A DNA stretch of 64,000 bases from Ascochyta rabiei (lineage: Eukaryota > Ascomycota > Dothideomycetes > Pleosporales > Didymellaceae), in NCBI RefSeq assembly GCF_004011695.2, contig NC_082406.1, forward strand, positions 2,294,001 to 2,358,000, given 5' to 3'. Shown here in pieces: positions 52,595-63,533 of the stretch. Numbering within the stretch: the stretch's first letter is position 1; each line of letters starts with the position of its first letter. Under the pieces are notes generated by a model. That model was not told the DNA's origin. It ran no database searches and saw only the letters and a list, made by a program, of their open reading frames with translations. A program made the translations under genes and the position numbers.

Positions 52595-54142
52595 TCAGCT
52601 TGGCTCCCTGTTGCGTGCATCGAGATTTGGAGACGATTTTGGAGAGCGGCGCAACGGTGGTGAATGGCGGGACGTCGGTGAGGTTCGCATCTCCTGGGAA
52701 GTTGCTGTCACAGCTGCACTCTCTGGTATCGGCGGAGAGTTCCGGTACTCAGATGTTGTCTTGTGTGAGCCGCCGCTGCCAGCATGCTGATGCACGCTAC
52801 GGACAGTTGAAGGCGTAGCAGGAGACCGACCGCCCTTGCCTTGGGGCGCTCTTGGTGTCATACTGCCACCACTCTCCATGCTGATATGCTTTGCACGTGG
52901 GGTCGTTTCTTGGCTCCCTCCAGACAACCGGTTTGTATTCGACCGTGGCGTGTTCTCGTGGCTACTAGTATGTTTGTGCTTCGATGCATTGTTGCTAGCA
53001 CGACTGCGTGTAGGGTCCCTCGGTGGGCTTTGTGCAGCGGATATAGTTATAGGGGGGCCTTCGGCGGCTCTTCGTGTGTTTTGGATGTATTGCAGAGGTG
53101 CAATCACAGGGATACTAGGATCTGTATGAACTCTGCTAGCAGTGTCACGAACTTGTCCTCCGCCCGGTAGGACTGGTTCAGGGCTTCCTATACCTCCAAC
53201 TCGGGGGGTGCCTTCCCAGCTCTTGCGCTTCATCATCCTTCCCAATATACCCACAAGCTCTGCAGCGTCCTCGAACTCGGTATCGTCCATCGCTTCCTGT
53301 GCACGATATACGTCTTTGATGGCGCGACGAGCGACGCGTCGTGATCCTTCGTGGTCATGCACGCAGTCCCACAGGAACGCACTGTGCTCAAGAGCTACAG
53401 ACAGTCGAAGAGGATGCGACCCTGGGAGAAACGATGTGGCATACGATGTAGCAGTAGTGAAGTATCCAGTGGCTAGTGGTACAAAATTCAACGGCGGCAA
53501 AAGGAAAGCAGAGGGCTGTGGTATTGGGACAGGGTTGAGACCAGGGGGTGCGTTAAGTGGTGGGCCGGGAGATGGAGTCCCCACAGGCCCACCTGCCGCA
53601 TAAGGATTGGTGACAAAGGATGTCTCTGAGACGATCGAGTCGATGGGTTCACGAAGCACTGGTTGCTTCCCTGTACGTTTCGAGGGCGGCGATGGTCCTT
53701 GATCTGGCCTGCGGCCGTGCGCGGATCGTGTAGACAATGCTGCATCGTGTCCTCTTGACTCTGTCGATTCCATGTTTGTCATGGTGACAGATGGCTGGTT
53801 GTGGAACAGGCAAAAGATGTGGTAGAAGCTTGCTCGTAGCTTGACGCTCAGCACCCTGCATTCTGGTCCATGTTGGTTGTCCTGCGCGTACGGAAGCACA
53901 TACAGCTCCAGTATAGACAGGCCCTCTCTGGACATCCATAGGATATGCTGATATGCTGCGAGTGATGGTGTGTCCCTGCTTGTGTCGAGTTTGCGAAGCT
54001 TCCTGGCGCGAATGAGCCTGCGTGAAAGCAGGACTGAGAGGCCAAGAATCTGGTACAATGCGCTTGACAGGTATGGGCTGGAGTCTTCCGTTTGCTGGGC
54101 TATCCGCCCGAGGAACTTCTGGTCGAAGTCTAGAGATGCCAT
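52595..54142 (-). CDS. Strongly diverged 14-3-3-like protein with long disordered parts
   Basis: Single exon, 515 aa, about twice the length of a 14-3-3. Two blocks align to the family. One is near residues 70-115 (LSILELYVLPYAQDN, then LSVKLRASFYHIFCLFHN), matching helices 4-5, LDKxLIPAA..KVFYxKMKGDYxRYLAEF. The other is near 240-300 (LSVALEHSAFLWDCVHDHEG, then ARRAIKDVYRAQEAMDDTEF), matching helices 7-9, LALNxSVFYYEI..PExACxLAKxAFDDAI. Between them is a long Pro/Gly-rich insert, and after them a 200-residue Ser/Pro/Arg tail. The Arg-Tyr pair that binds phosphate in helix 5 reads His-Ile here, so classic phosphopeptide binding is doubtful. Function unknown. Confidence 0.62.
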   Translation of the reverse strand: MASLDFDQKFLGRIAQQTEDSSPYLSSALYQILGLSVLLSRRLIRARKLRKLDTSRDTPSLAAYQHILWMSREGLSILELYVLPYAQDNQHGPECRVLSVKLRASFYHIFCLFHNQPSVTMTNMESTESRGHDAALSTRSAHGRRPDQGPSPPSKRTGKQPVLREPIDSIVSETSFVTNPYAAGGPVGTPSPGPPLNAPPGLNPVPIPQPSAFLLPPLNFVPLATGYFTTATSYATSFLPGSHPLRLSVALEHSAFLWDCVHDHEGSRRVARRAIKDVYRAQEAMDDTEFEDAAELVGILGRMMKRKSWEGTPRVGGIGSPEPVLPGGGQVRDTASRVHTDPSIPVIAPLQYIQNTRRAAEGPPITISAAQSPPRDPTRSRASNNASKHKHTSSHENTPRSNTNRLSGGSQETTPRAKHISMESGGSMTPRAPQGKGGRSPATPSTVRSVHQHAGSGGSHKTTSEYRNSPPIPESAAVTATSQEMRTSPTSRHSPPLRRSPKSSPNLDARNREPS

Positions 54143-57100
54143 TCTCTACAAGTTTCAACTGTTGTACAACGTAAGCCTGATGTTGAGATAGATTGCTGTC
54201 GCAAGGAGCGATAGTGACAGAGTGACAGAGTGACGATGTATGGTAATGCTTGTGCGGCGAAAGCCGTTGTGTATCAAAAGCGTCGGTATCTGCTGAGATA
54301 GATGCTGCCAGAAGACTGCTTTCACTCACCCTGAACAACAGCCAACCCGGACCGTTGCGCTGTATCTCGAAAACAGACACAGAGCAGCCCGGCCCGAGCT
54401 GACCGATGACGCTGTGCGATGTTGCCGCCGAAGAGATGAAGACTCGAGATCTAGCAACCTGTGCTGGCCAATTGATGTGTTCCGAGAGCCGACTGGGTGG
54501 CCGTGCGCGGCGCTATGTCAAGTGAATTACGACTCTCGTGATGATTACAATCGGAGATTGACGCTGGTAGGGTGGTCCACCCAGATAGACGCCACGCGGG
54601 GAACTGCTGTATTAGGCAATGACGATGAAAGTGCTGATGGTATAATGTACAGATACTGGAACAAAGTCGAGACAGTGGATGATTGAGGTGTTGTACAAGA
54701 TCGGTGAACGAAGGGCAGATCAAGTTGGGTGTATGTCTGGAGAGCCGTCAGCGATGCACTCGATAGAGCCCAGCTGCCCCCATGGCGTGGCTCAGCTTGC
54801 AGATATCTAAATACCTCGAAATGGACAAGTCGAGACGGTGTCGCTGTTCAGGACCACAGCCCTACTCTCATTCGATGACTGGGATGAAGAATGAGCCAAT
54901 TACAGCGTCGATTGGACGAGGCGACGCGGGAACTCTGTTGCGACGGGCTAGCTGTCATCAGGCAAGGAGAGGGAGATGCAGGGTGGCTGGAGAGTCAGAT
55001 GAAAGCGGCGGACAGCGCATCGCGACTTCTCCAACTCCAATTCCCCGCGCGCGAGGTGCCGCGACGTTGTTTAAAGCTGCAACAGCTCTCGCAGGCGGTG
55101 TAGCGGAGGTCAATGCGGCTGTCCTGGGCGGTCCGAGACGAATTGGGCCGCACACACGAACTCCAGATTTGCGCGAGGATGGGTGCGGGGGGCTATCCGC
55201 TTAGGTAGGTTGAGGAGGGGAGGAGTGAGCGGCAGCAGTATCTGCAACGACAGCGAGAGCAACGACAACAACGACAGCGACCACGACCGTAGGAGAGCGA
55301 GAAAATGGCGAGGCGAACGCTGTGGATGTCGCCGGTAGTGTTAACCTGCAAATCATCCCGGCCCTGTGGGTATGCAGGTGCAGCTCTGCGTCAACCTGCA
55401 GAGAGGCGAGCGATGCGTTGTCCAAATCCTCCGCTAACTACACCTGTCTCATGCATCGTCTCTGTGCCGATTTTAGTTCACATCTTGACAGCTGGCACGG
55501 ACACCAAGAGCTGTCGAATCGCTGTCTCCACGACTGACGACACCAGGAGCTGTCACCGCTTCTTGAGGCTTGTTAACGTGCGTTTGCAGGGCTGTGCCTC
55601 ACCAGCAGGCACGCCTCATATCAACGACAACCGGCTGCCAGCGCATTGCTCCATGGCTTCAGGGCGTGTAGCATACCGCGGTTCTCCAGCTATTGCTGTC
55701 TGCCCTCTGCTGCTTGACGGACAGGTCTCTATCAGCCACAGGCCGCCAGCAGACGAGCCAGGCTTTCACCTTCTCGACCTCCACACGCTCTCCGACGCCA
55801 CGGTGGGTCGCCAGAATTCCAGCTGACGTTGTATCGGGTGAACATGACAGCTCTTGGGTATGCCGCCCATCTAAGATGTTGAAGTCCCACTACGAAGTGG
55901 AGCTCCTGCACCTGCAACTCCTCACTTGGTATGGTGGCATCCTGAAGCTAGTCGACTCGTTTGCACTTGCTTGCGCTTGCCTCTGCTTCAATCAAGGCCG
56001 AGGCAAGAGAGCATAGCTCATGCAACAACAGCCTTCAGCTATCTTTCGTCATCTGCAGGTCCTCGCTGCGTCTGCATTGATAGTGCCCACCAAAAATGGC
56101 GGTGAGGGTGTGCTGTGATTGGCCAGTAATCACGAAAATGCTGGCCAACGCCGTAGTAGGAATTCGATCAACAACATTTGTCGCTAACCCAGCCTCCTCG
56201 AGATCTACTGGGCATAAGAGCGCCACCGCACGAGTCTTGACAATAGCGTCACACAGCCACTTGAGCCTCCGGTAGCTGTCGAGCTGTCAGTCTGCGCCTA
56301 GGTCCTACCGGCGATTCCTACCGCCAACTTCTGGTAGGTAGCAAACATGACCATGTGATTACACAAGCCAAGAAGAAGCCGGCTATTTGCCTTGAGGCGT
56401 CATTGAGAATCTTGCAAAATCGGTCAATCTTGATCCTCGAGCAACACGTGAGCAAGCTAAATAAGACGTACGACTTGTCGAATCTGTGTAGAACCTTCGA
56501 TCAATCCATCTTCAGCTAGAGTCTTAGCACTTGAAACGACATGGCTATGCTCAAGACGTATGCTCAGCCACTAGTGAAGAGCCTGGCGTGACTCAATGCA
56601 GCGTGCCGACGGTAAGACAGTACCAAACAGTGGAAACATCTGTACACCCGCAAAGAGATCAACCCGCTTCCGCAGCTTGTCTAAACCCATCAACTCAACA
56701 ACAGAGGTACCACAACCACCTGACCCGAGGCTTGTGGATCGCAGGTACCCGAATAAGCGGATGAATTGTGTTACTCGAGCAACTCAAACAAACGGCTTTC
56801 ACCCATTGTCACTTGATTTAGTAATGACCAGCAGCCGTACGCAAGGTAGGAAATGGCACTGACAAACGGTCTGGCTTTTTGAGATAGTCTGGCTCGTCCC
56901 TTCTCTCAATGAGCAAGATTCAGATACCAGCTCCTCGACATAAACACTCGTCCTGACACGCATACTGTGTAACCATCACATTAACCCCATTTGGTCACAG
57001 TTTGCGACCCGACTTCGATTGCTGCATGTAGCATTTGCTTTCACGGATTGCTCGTGGCCCTAGTTACGCATGCTCAAACTATGACCTGTGCTCATTTGCT

Positions 57101-57470
57101 TTACTTCGCTCAAGCCAACAAAGCTTTTCTAGTTCCAGACAATGCACTTTCAATGCACTCAATTTGAAGCTACAGACATAAACGTATATAATGCACTCGG
57201 TCGGCTGCCAGAATGTGTTCACCCAGCTCACTAGCCATAAAACCTAGTCCACGGTGGATCAGTCTTTTCCTGTCTCTATCGATCGTTTTCCAACACTGAA
57301 TACCATCTATCATAAACTCCGAGCACTATAAGACCGAACGCCTCCTGTGCTCCATCGTTTCTTACTCCGCAATTCCACAGAAAGCAAGACTGTCAAACAC
57401 ATAGTCCACGTTAAAGCAAGAACAAAGCAACAAATCCATCAAAGCTCCATTCACAGCCAGATCATTTGGG
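54143..57470. other. 3.3-kb gene-poor region
   Basis: The longest stretch without a supported gene. Several open frames of 60-173 codons exist on both strands and overlap each other, with no signal peptides, helices or motifs I recognise. An acaacgacagcg-type short repeat lies near 55243-55287. The last 250 bp before 57471 looks like a normal promoter and 5' UTR for the small Cys-rich gene. Confidence 0.5.
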
Positions 57471-57702
57471 ATGTGTTACTACCACGCATACTCGCACAAG
57501 TGTGGCCACACCGAGTGCATCTTGCAAAAGTTCTGCCCGAAGGGTCAGATGATCCAGCAGAAATGCGGACGTGGACACGAAGGAATCATCATGGCTACTG
57601 TGAAGGTGGAGACTAGCTGTGCAGTGTGTCCCCCGAAGAAGGTAAGCCTGATTGATTCTGCTTATATTGTTTGAGCACTGACGAAACGCAGTGATATCGA
57701 AA
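57471..57702 (+). CDS. 57-residue Cys/His-rich small protein, probable zinc binder
   Basis: Starts MCYYHAYSHKCGHTECILQK and continues with Cys at KFC, KCGRGH and SCAVCPPKK: eight Cys and four His in 57 residues, in CxxC/CxH spacing that fits one or two zinc sites. No signal peptide, so it is not a secreted disulfide effector. An intron (GTAAGC..ACGCAG, about 57642-57691) would place the TGA stop directly after the last Lys. Without splicing the frame runs ten codons further. Similar tiny Cys/His proteins of unknown function occur in many filamentous fungi, but I cannot name a family. A longer overlapping open frame from 57347 is in another frame and looks like a shadow. Confidence 0.6.
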
Positions 57703-57862
57703 GGTTGAAGCGATGTGCAAGACGTGTTGATCTGGCAAGCCCTGGGTCAATGACTGTATTGGCGTTGTGCGGACTTGTACTATCAAGCAGGATGGTTTGA
57801 GAGCTGGTCTGAGATGAGCTGTATTTGTACTTCAAAGTGTAAACCTATCCTCGTGGACTATC

Positions 57863-59749
57863 CTACGCGCCTCCACCACCATGCATGAGCTTCTTTCCTT
57901 TAACACTCTTTTGCTCCTGCCCAAGACTGACAACAAAGGCCATACACGACGTCGCAATCGCCAAAATGAAGGCCGTCACAATCGCGTTGTTGTAGCCATG
58001 CAACACCCCCGGCAATAACTCTGGAGGCACAACCTGCCTCAGGTTTGTGGCTCCAGCCTGCGCAACAATCTGTGGATCAAAGTTCGGCACGTATTTTGGG
58101 ATCTCTTTCGCAAGCGTATTGACGAAGATATTCTGGGCTATCGAGATACTGAGCGCACCACCGAGACTGTTGAAGAACAGCACACAAGCATTTGCAGTCG
58201 GCATGTCTTTTACGCTAGAAACAACTTGAACGGCGATGAACGGGATCTGGACACCTGCTCCAGCGCCGATACCTGCGAGGATCTGGTACCCGATCCAATG
58301 GCTGTTGGGCGAGCTGACTTTGAGTGTGTATAGCATGCCTGCACCGACCGCAAATATTGCCGAACCGAACCACATGAAGGGTGCGTACCACCCCACTACA
58401 GTGATGGAGGCGCCAATGACGATAGAAGATACGGTGATGCTGACGAGGTAGGCGATAGTGCGGATTCCGGACTCTTCAGCCGTAGTGCCTTTGATAGCCT
58501 GGAAGTAGAACGGCAGGTAGAAGATATGCCTGTTGTGGTCAGCGTCACCTATCAAATGTAAGGCAGAGGCAATGGCTTACGTGTAGAGCGCCATAGATAG
58601 CAGCGCTGAGAAAACACAACTAACCAAGATGGTTCGCTGTTTGAAAACCTTTACTGGTATAGTCGCTCGGTCCTTCTGGTAGAACTGGATTGCAATGAAC
58701 ACAGCGATGAGTAGTCCAAACCCCAACAACGTCCCCCAAACCTTCGAGTTACTCCACGGATACGTGAATCCACCCCACTGCAGCGCTAAGAGCAAGCTCA
58801 CAATCGCACAGATCAGGAACACCGCACCAGCCAAGTCGATATGTGCCAGCCTCTCTCTGATCGGAAGATGACTATACTTCCTCTCCGGATTGCTGAAGAA
58901 GAAAAACACCACAGCCAAAGAGACTCCACCAAAGGGAAGGTTGATCCAGAAACAAAAACGCCATGAAAGCCGATCGGTGAAGGCGCCGCCAAGGATTGGG
59001 CCTACGACACTGGCAATGCCGAACATAGAAGACAGTGCTGCGATGTAGATAGCACGTTTTCGCAGCGGAACAGAGAACCCGATGATCGTCATGCCGCCAC
59101 TGTACAGTGCCGCAGCTCCTGCACCGGCAATGGCCCGCCCGATGATGAACATGGGCGAGCTGGTCGCGGCGGCGCATATCACACTGCCCACCTCGAAGAT
59201 GATGAGTGCACCGAGATACGTGTATTTTACGTCGAAATATGTGTAGACCTTTCCGAACGAGGGCTGGAGAGAGGTGGTGGTGAGCAGGTAGGAAGAACCG
59301 TACCAGCCGACATCTTCGAGGCTGTTGAAGACGGATGTTATTTTTGGGATCGCGGTCGCGATGATGGTGTTGTCTAGTGCAATGACAAACGTTGTTAAAC
59401 ACAGGCCGAAAGAGAGTGTCCAGAGTTTGACACCAGAGAGGTACTTGGATTCGTCTTCTGCCTCTTCGTCTTCGATAGGAGCACCTGTAATGTCTGTAGT
59501 TGCGGCGTCTTTTTCTTCCATCTCGTTCGTAGCGACAGCTCTCTCGAGATTGATGTCGTTGTTTGGTGCTTCATTGCTCACTCGGACGCTACCAGCGAGT
59601 TCTCTATTCTTCTCATGCCGCTCGGCGTCAACATCGCAGTTTCTTCTTACAAGGCCCTCATCCTTATCGTTCACAGTCCCTAGAACCTCTTTGCTGTTCA
59701 GCTTCTCATCCTTCAGTGTTTCATCGACGTTGTTATCCGGACGCTGCAT
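57863..59749 (-). CDS. MFS drug/toxin efflux transporter, DHA2-like (14 helices)
   Basis: Exons 59749-58581 and 58529-57863 give 611 aa. A 100-residue acidic and charged N-terminus precedes LWTLSFGLCLTTFVIALDNT, the first helix with the DHA-type motif D1 ending ALDNTIIATAIP. GWYGSSYLLTTTSLQPSFGK follows, then FIIGRAIAGAGAAALYSGG (motif B) and GPILGGAFTDRLSWRFCFWI (motif C, antiporter type). In total about 14 helices are seen. Known: this family (for example the fungal TRI12 and aflT relatives) exports toxins, drugs and metabolites by proton antiport. No biosynthetic genes lie in this window, so the substrate is open. A sugar transporter follows upstream on the same strand. Confidence 0.9.
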
Positions 59750-60458
59750 CTTGCCGAGGGGTGAAACGATGCACTGGCTGGATATTACCGGCGGGCCGCT
59801 GTGGAGCTGATGGACTCAAAGAAAAACGTTGAAAGCTTAGCAAGTCTTCTTCATTACACTTAAACAACGTCGCGATCGTTCAGACAGTTTGTCCTCTCAC
59901 AAACGCGTCTTGCAAAAGCTTGAGAAGATGAGGAGAATGCGAGCGAAGCGACTGCTTGCATGAACATGTGCGCGCTGAGTAGGCCCATCCAGGAACTCAC
60001 CCGGTGGCCAACCAGACCGTATTCAATACGTTGACCGTCAGCTAGCCGAGATGATATGCGCAAAACGTATGTTGAGCCGAGCATCGTGTTGCAAGCGAAG
60101 CGGAAGCTTCATGAACCGGAATTAAGGAGCCAATGGGCGCCGGTTGTCCTCACACTACTCGCCGCTTCGAACTGCTCTGAGAAATGGTGGCTTCTCGACC
60201 GTTGATGATCGACCTGTCAAGCTGTCAATTTTCCGCACATCACACGGGGCTGCTGATTTGGACAGCATCACAGTGGTCTTGTGACCGAATCGAAGGTTCT
60301 AAGATCACGACCACGTGCTCTACCTTATATTTTTCGAACAGAAGCCCACGTATCTCCAAAGATCTGGTGTTGTGTTTTAATCGACATATGGTCTGACCCG
60401 GGCGGCAATCATGGCAAATCTTGCTCTGGGACGAAACACAGCGTTCCCATCGTCATAC
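59750..60458. other. Intergenic region between the two MFS genes
   Basis: Promoter side of the efflux transporter and 3' side of the sugar transporter; no gene is seen. Confidence 0.5.
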
Positions 60459-62092
60459 TCATATCTGGAACCTCTTGAACTGCCTCGTCGGCACGTTTCT
60501 CTCGAACATGATATCCAGCTCCTCGTAGGTCCTTCCCTTCATCTCTGGAACTCGTAAGAACCACCAAACGAGGCATGGCAGCGAGAGGCCACCGAAGAAG
60601 AAGCCCAGCTTCCCTCCCAAGTTTGCCTCGTCTGGATTGATGAGATACGGAATAGCAACAGTCATAACGATGCCAACCAGTGCTTGCACTGCGGTAGCAA
60701 CCGCGATAGTCTTTGAGCGCACCCGGGTGGCGCTGACTTCGCAGAAGATTGCGAAAGCGACGGGACCGACGCTCCAGTTGTACACCGAGTTCCAAACCAA
60801 GAGCCTGTAGAGTCAGCATAATAATTGATGACCAAGAAGGGCATACTTACATGGCCGACTTCGCCCACACCGCACCTTGCGTTGGAACACAGTCCAGAAT
60901 TCCGACCAGAAACATGATGATAGTGAGTACGGCAAGACCAGCGCCAAACAGCACCCGACGTCCGAACTTCTGCATCAGATACCACGACAAGAGGACACTG
61001 ATCCATCCAATGGCCATGAAGCCTATGCCCATGTCGTAAGCCTGGTCTGTGTTCAACCCTGCAAGGCTGAAGAAGTAGGTCCCGTAGTTGATCAGGTAAA
61101 CGCCACACAGTACCTGTGTCGTGTAAACCCCGATGGCGATCTCCGTACGGCGCCAATTGATCTTCCGGAACAAGTCATAATAGGTGCTTCCAGCCTCCAT
61201 GTCCCTCTCCAGCGAATCCGTCTCGACGATCTGTGCTAAGGCGGCTTTGACGTTTACCTTTTCGCTTGACAAACTCGCAAGCGCTTTCTCCGCATCCTCG
61301 AGTCTACCCTGCCGTACGAGCCACCAGGGCGACTCAGGCGCGAACCACATTCCAGGCAGGATGACAAGGACCCAGAACCACTGCAGCGAAAACGGAATTG
61401 AGTATGCCCAATGGCTGGTCATGTGCTGCGTTGCCGCCGTGACCCCGTTTCCCAGCAATTGGCCTGTAACAAAACACAGATTGACATAACTCGTACTCAC
61501 ACTGCGCATAGCGAGTGGACTGACCTCAGATGCATATGCGGGCGCAATGACGACAAATGCCCCCAAGACCAGTCCCGCAAGGAGCTCTCCAGCGAGCAGA
61601 ACTGGTAAGGAGCGAGCGAAAAACTGGATAAACACTAATCCTGCGACAGCGAAGACACAAGCGATAAATGTCTTCTTGCGCCCATACCACTCCATGGGAT
61701 AACCGGCTGCGAGCGCGCCAACGACTTGGCCAATTGGATTGCCCATGCCGAGACCGGTTTGCCAGACGGCAGAGATGATGTACCCGTCTTCAAAGGCGTA
61801 CCCGAACTGTTTCTGGAACGCGGGCATGGCGTAGAGGTTGCCGAGGAGCTGGGGGTCGAATGCTGTCCATCCGAGTTAGGAAGTGTGTTGTGTTTCGTGT
61901 GAGACACTTACCCAGCATGATGACCCCTAGGCTGAAATAGCAGGACCACCCAATTGCTTTGGGATACAGCTTCACAGCCTCCCAGAATGTGAGGGTGTGC
62001 TCAACTTCAATTGCCTCGCGCACCTCTTCCGCTGCGATTGAGAGCTTGCGCACCGTGATGGGCGTTTCGACATCTTTACCTGTGCTATCCAT
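60459..62092 (-). CDS. MFS sugar transporter, maltose/alpha-glucoside permease type
   Basis: Exons 62092-61912, 61862-60851 and 60804-60459 give 512 aa with 12 predicted helices. Sugar-porter marks: FDPQLLGNLYAMPAFQKQFG after helix 1, EWYGRKKTF (motif A), APESPWWLVRQGR ending the first half, and QKFGRRVLFGAG in the second half. The final VPEMKGRTYEELDIMFE is of the PETKGRTxEE type. Alpha-glucoside permeases share the aspartate-rich first loop and VGxLxxGYPMEWYGRK. Substrate inferred: maltose or a related disaccharide at the plasma membrane. I chose MDSTGKD at 62092 over the ATG at 62134, which adds 14 hydrophobic residues not usual for the family. Confidence 0.9.
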
Positions 62093-63533
62093 GATAAATG
62101 CAATCCACGAGAATATGACCGCACAAGCTTTCAAGCCTCACGCGAGCTGCTTGGCTGTATTTGTAGTCGATGGTTGTCGTTATCAGACGTACCCTGGTCC
62201 CATGCGAGGGATAAGGTGCGGGGTTGGTGTACCATTTCGGGATGTGCATCCGGATAAGAAAGGTGGGCTAGCTGCTATCTCGTGTTCGTGACCATGCTGG
62301 AGGGGGATTTACACATTGAACTTTCGCTAAAACACGACCCTTGACTACAAAGGCTGAGGTGACTAAAAGTGTGTGAGCTTGCACAAGAACAATCCGACAT
62401 TGGTTCTGAAACGAGCGTGCTTTATGCTCATGGACCGATCAACGAGTTGCCTCGTTGATATCGAGGTCGTGATAGAGGATTCGGGCTCGAGTCATACGTC
62501 TCATATCGTCGAAGTGCTGGTTGTCGTGTGCAAAGTCCAGATACCGACCGCCTCATGACGTCGCGTAAGATAGTCGAAACCAGCGACGTGACTAAACCAT
62601 CAGATCAAGCTCTGCATTTCGCAAAAGGGGCGGATTGATTTTATTTTGATCGGTTGTGAATTTAAAGTCTTCTCAGGCTTTTCAGATGGGATATCAAGTC
62701 TTTCGGCCCGAAGCGTGCATAGTAAGCTTCTGCTCTCGTTACGAGCCTAGCCTAGCATTTCCTTTCGCTTCAGACAGATAGATGGGGTGGAGGTACACTC
62801 CTCATCGGTAAGGCGCGCAGACTCTCCTGTGAACAGAACCTCATCGCTCGCATATCTGATGCTTTTCGAGCGTCTAGTCAAGCGTCACTTTCAACGCTCG
62901 CTGATATTTTACAACTGCACCTGGTCAAGCAGTCGAGCGAACGGCTCCGCCCCGTATAAAGTGTGAAGGAGAGGTTTCACCTTGCCGCATAATAATAATA
63001 CCCTTCATTTCAATTCACGCAGATTTCAGTCTCGTCACCAGATGCTCAGCCTAGAGTCCTTCCAATCAATACCGCGATTTGGTGTGGACAGGTGTAACAA
63101 GATTGAGAGTGGTGAGAGTTAACAGGCTACGCTACAACAGGATGGGCGTGTAGAGACTTTGATCAGCCTACGGCGACGACTTCGTTCTTCTACTGTACCC
63201 CTAAAGATGACATGCATCGATGTTCCGGGGTTATTGAGGTAATCCATCACTCTTTTGAAATGTCAGCAGTATCTGGACTTGAACAGTCACCCTTCTACAA
63301 CACCGTGAAGTAAAGCCCTGGCAGCCCTCTCCCCCCCTTCGCATTCCTTCGCCTTCGATCCGCTTCGTGTTTTGCCCCTGAGACGAAACACTTCACCCAT
63401 CTCTATGGCATGACGCAGGGTGTGCAGGAATGCTGTCGGTGCTGAGGCCGAAAGCCGTGTATATTGGCTTGACTGATTGTGTAGGTCCGCGCCCAAACGT
63501 TCATGGGCTTGATCGATGCTACGTAAAACCGTT
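62093..63533. other. 1.4-kb intergenic region
   Basis: Promoter side of the sugar transporter, then ordinary sequence with a short (aat)n run near 62990 and no supported gene. The end is the 3' UTR of elongin C. Confidence 0.5.

Noticed and set aside
55305..55826. 173-codon plus-strand open frame in the gene-poor region
   Set aside because: No domain, unusual composition and overlap with other open frames; no splice-supported extension.
57347..57616. 89-codon open frame over the small Cys/His gene
   Set aside because: It is in another frame; the Cys/His-patterned frame from 57471 has the more protein-like product.
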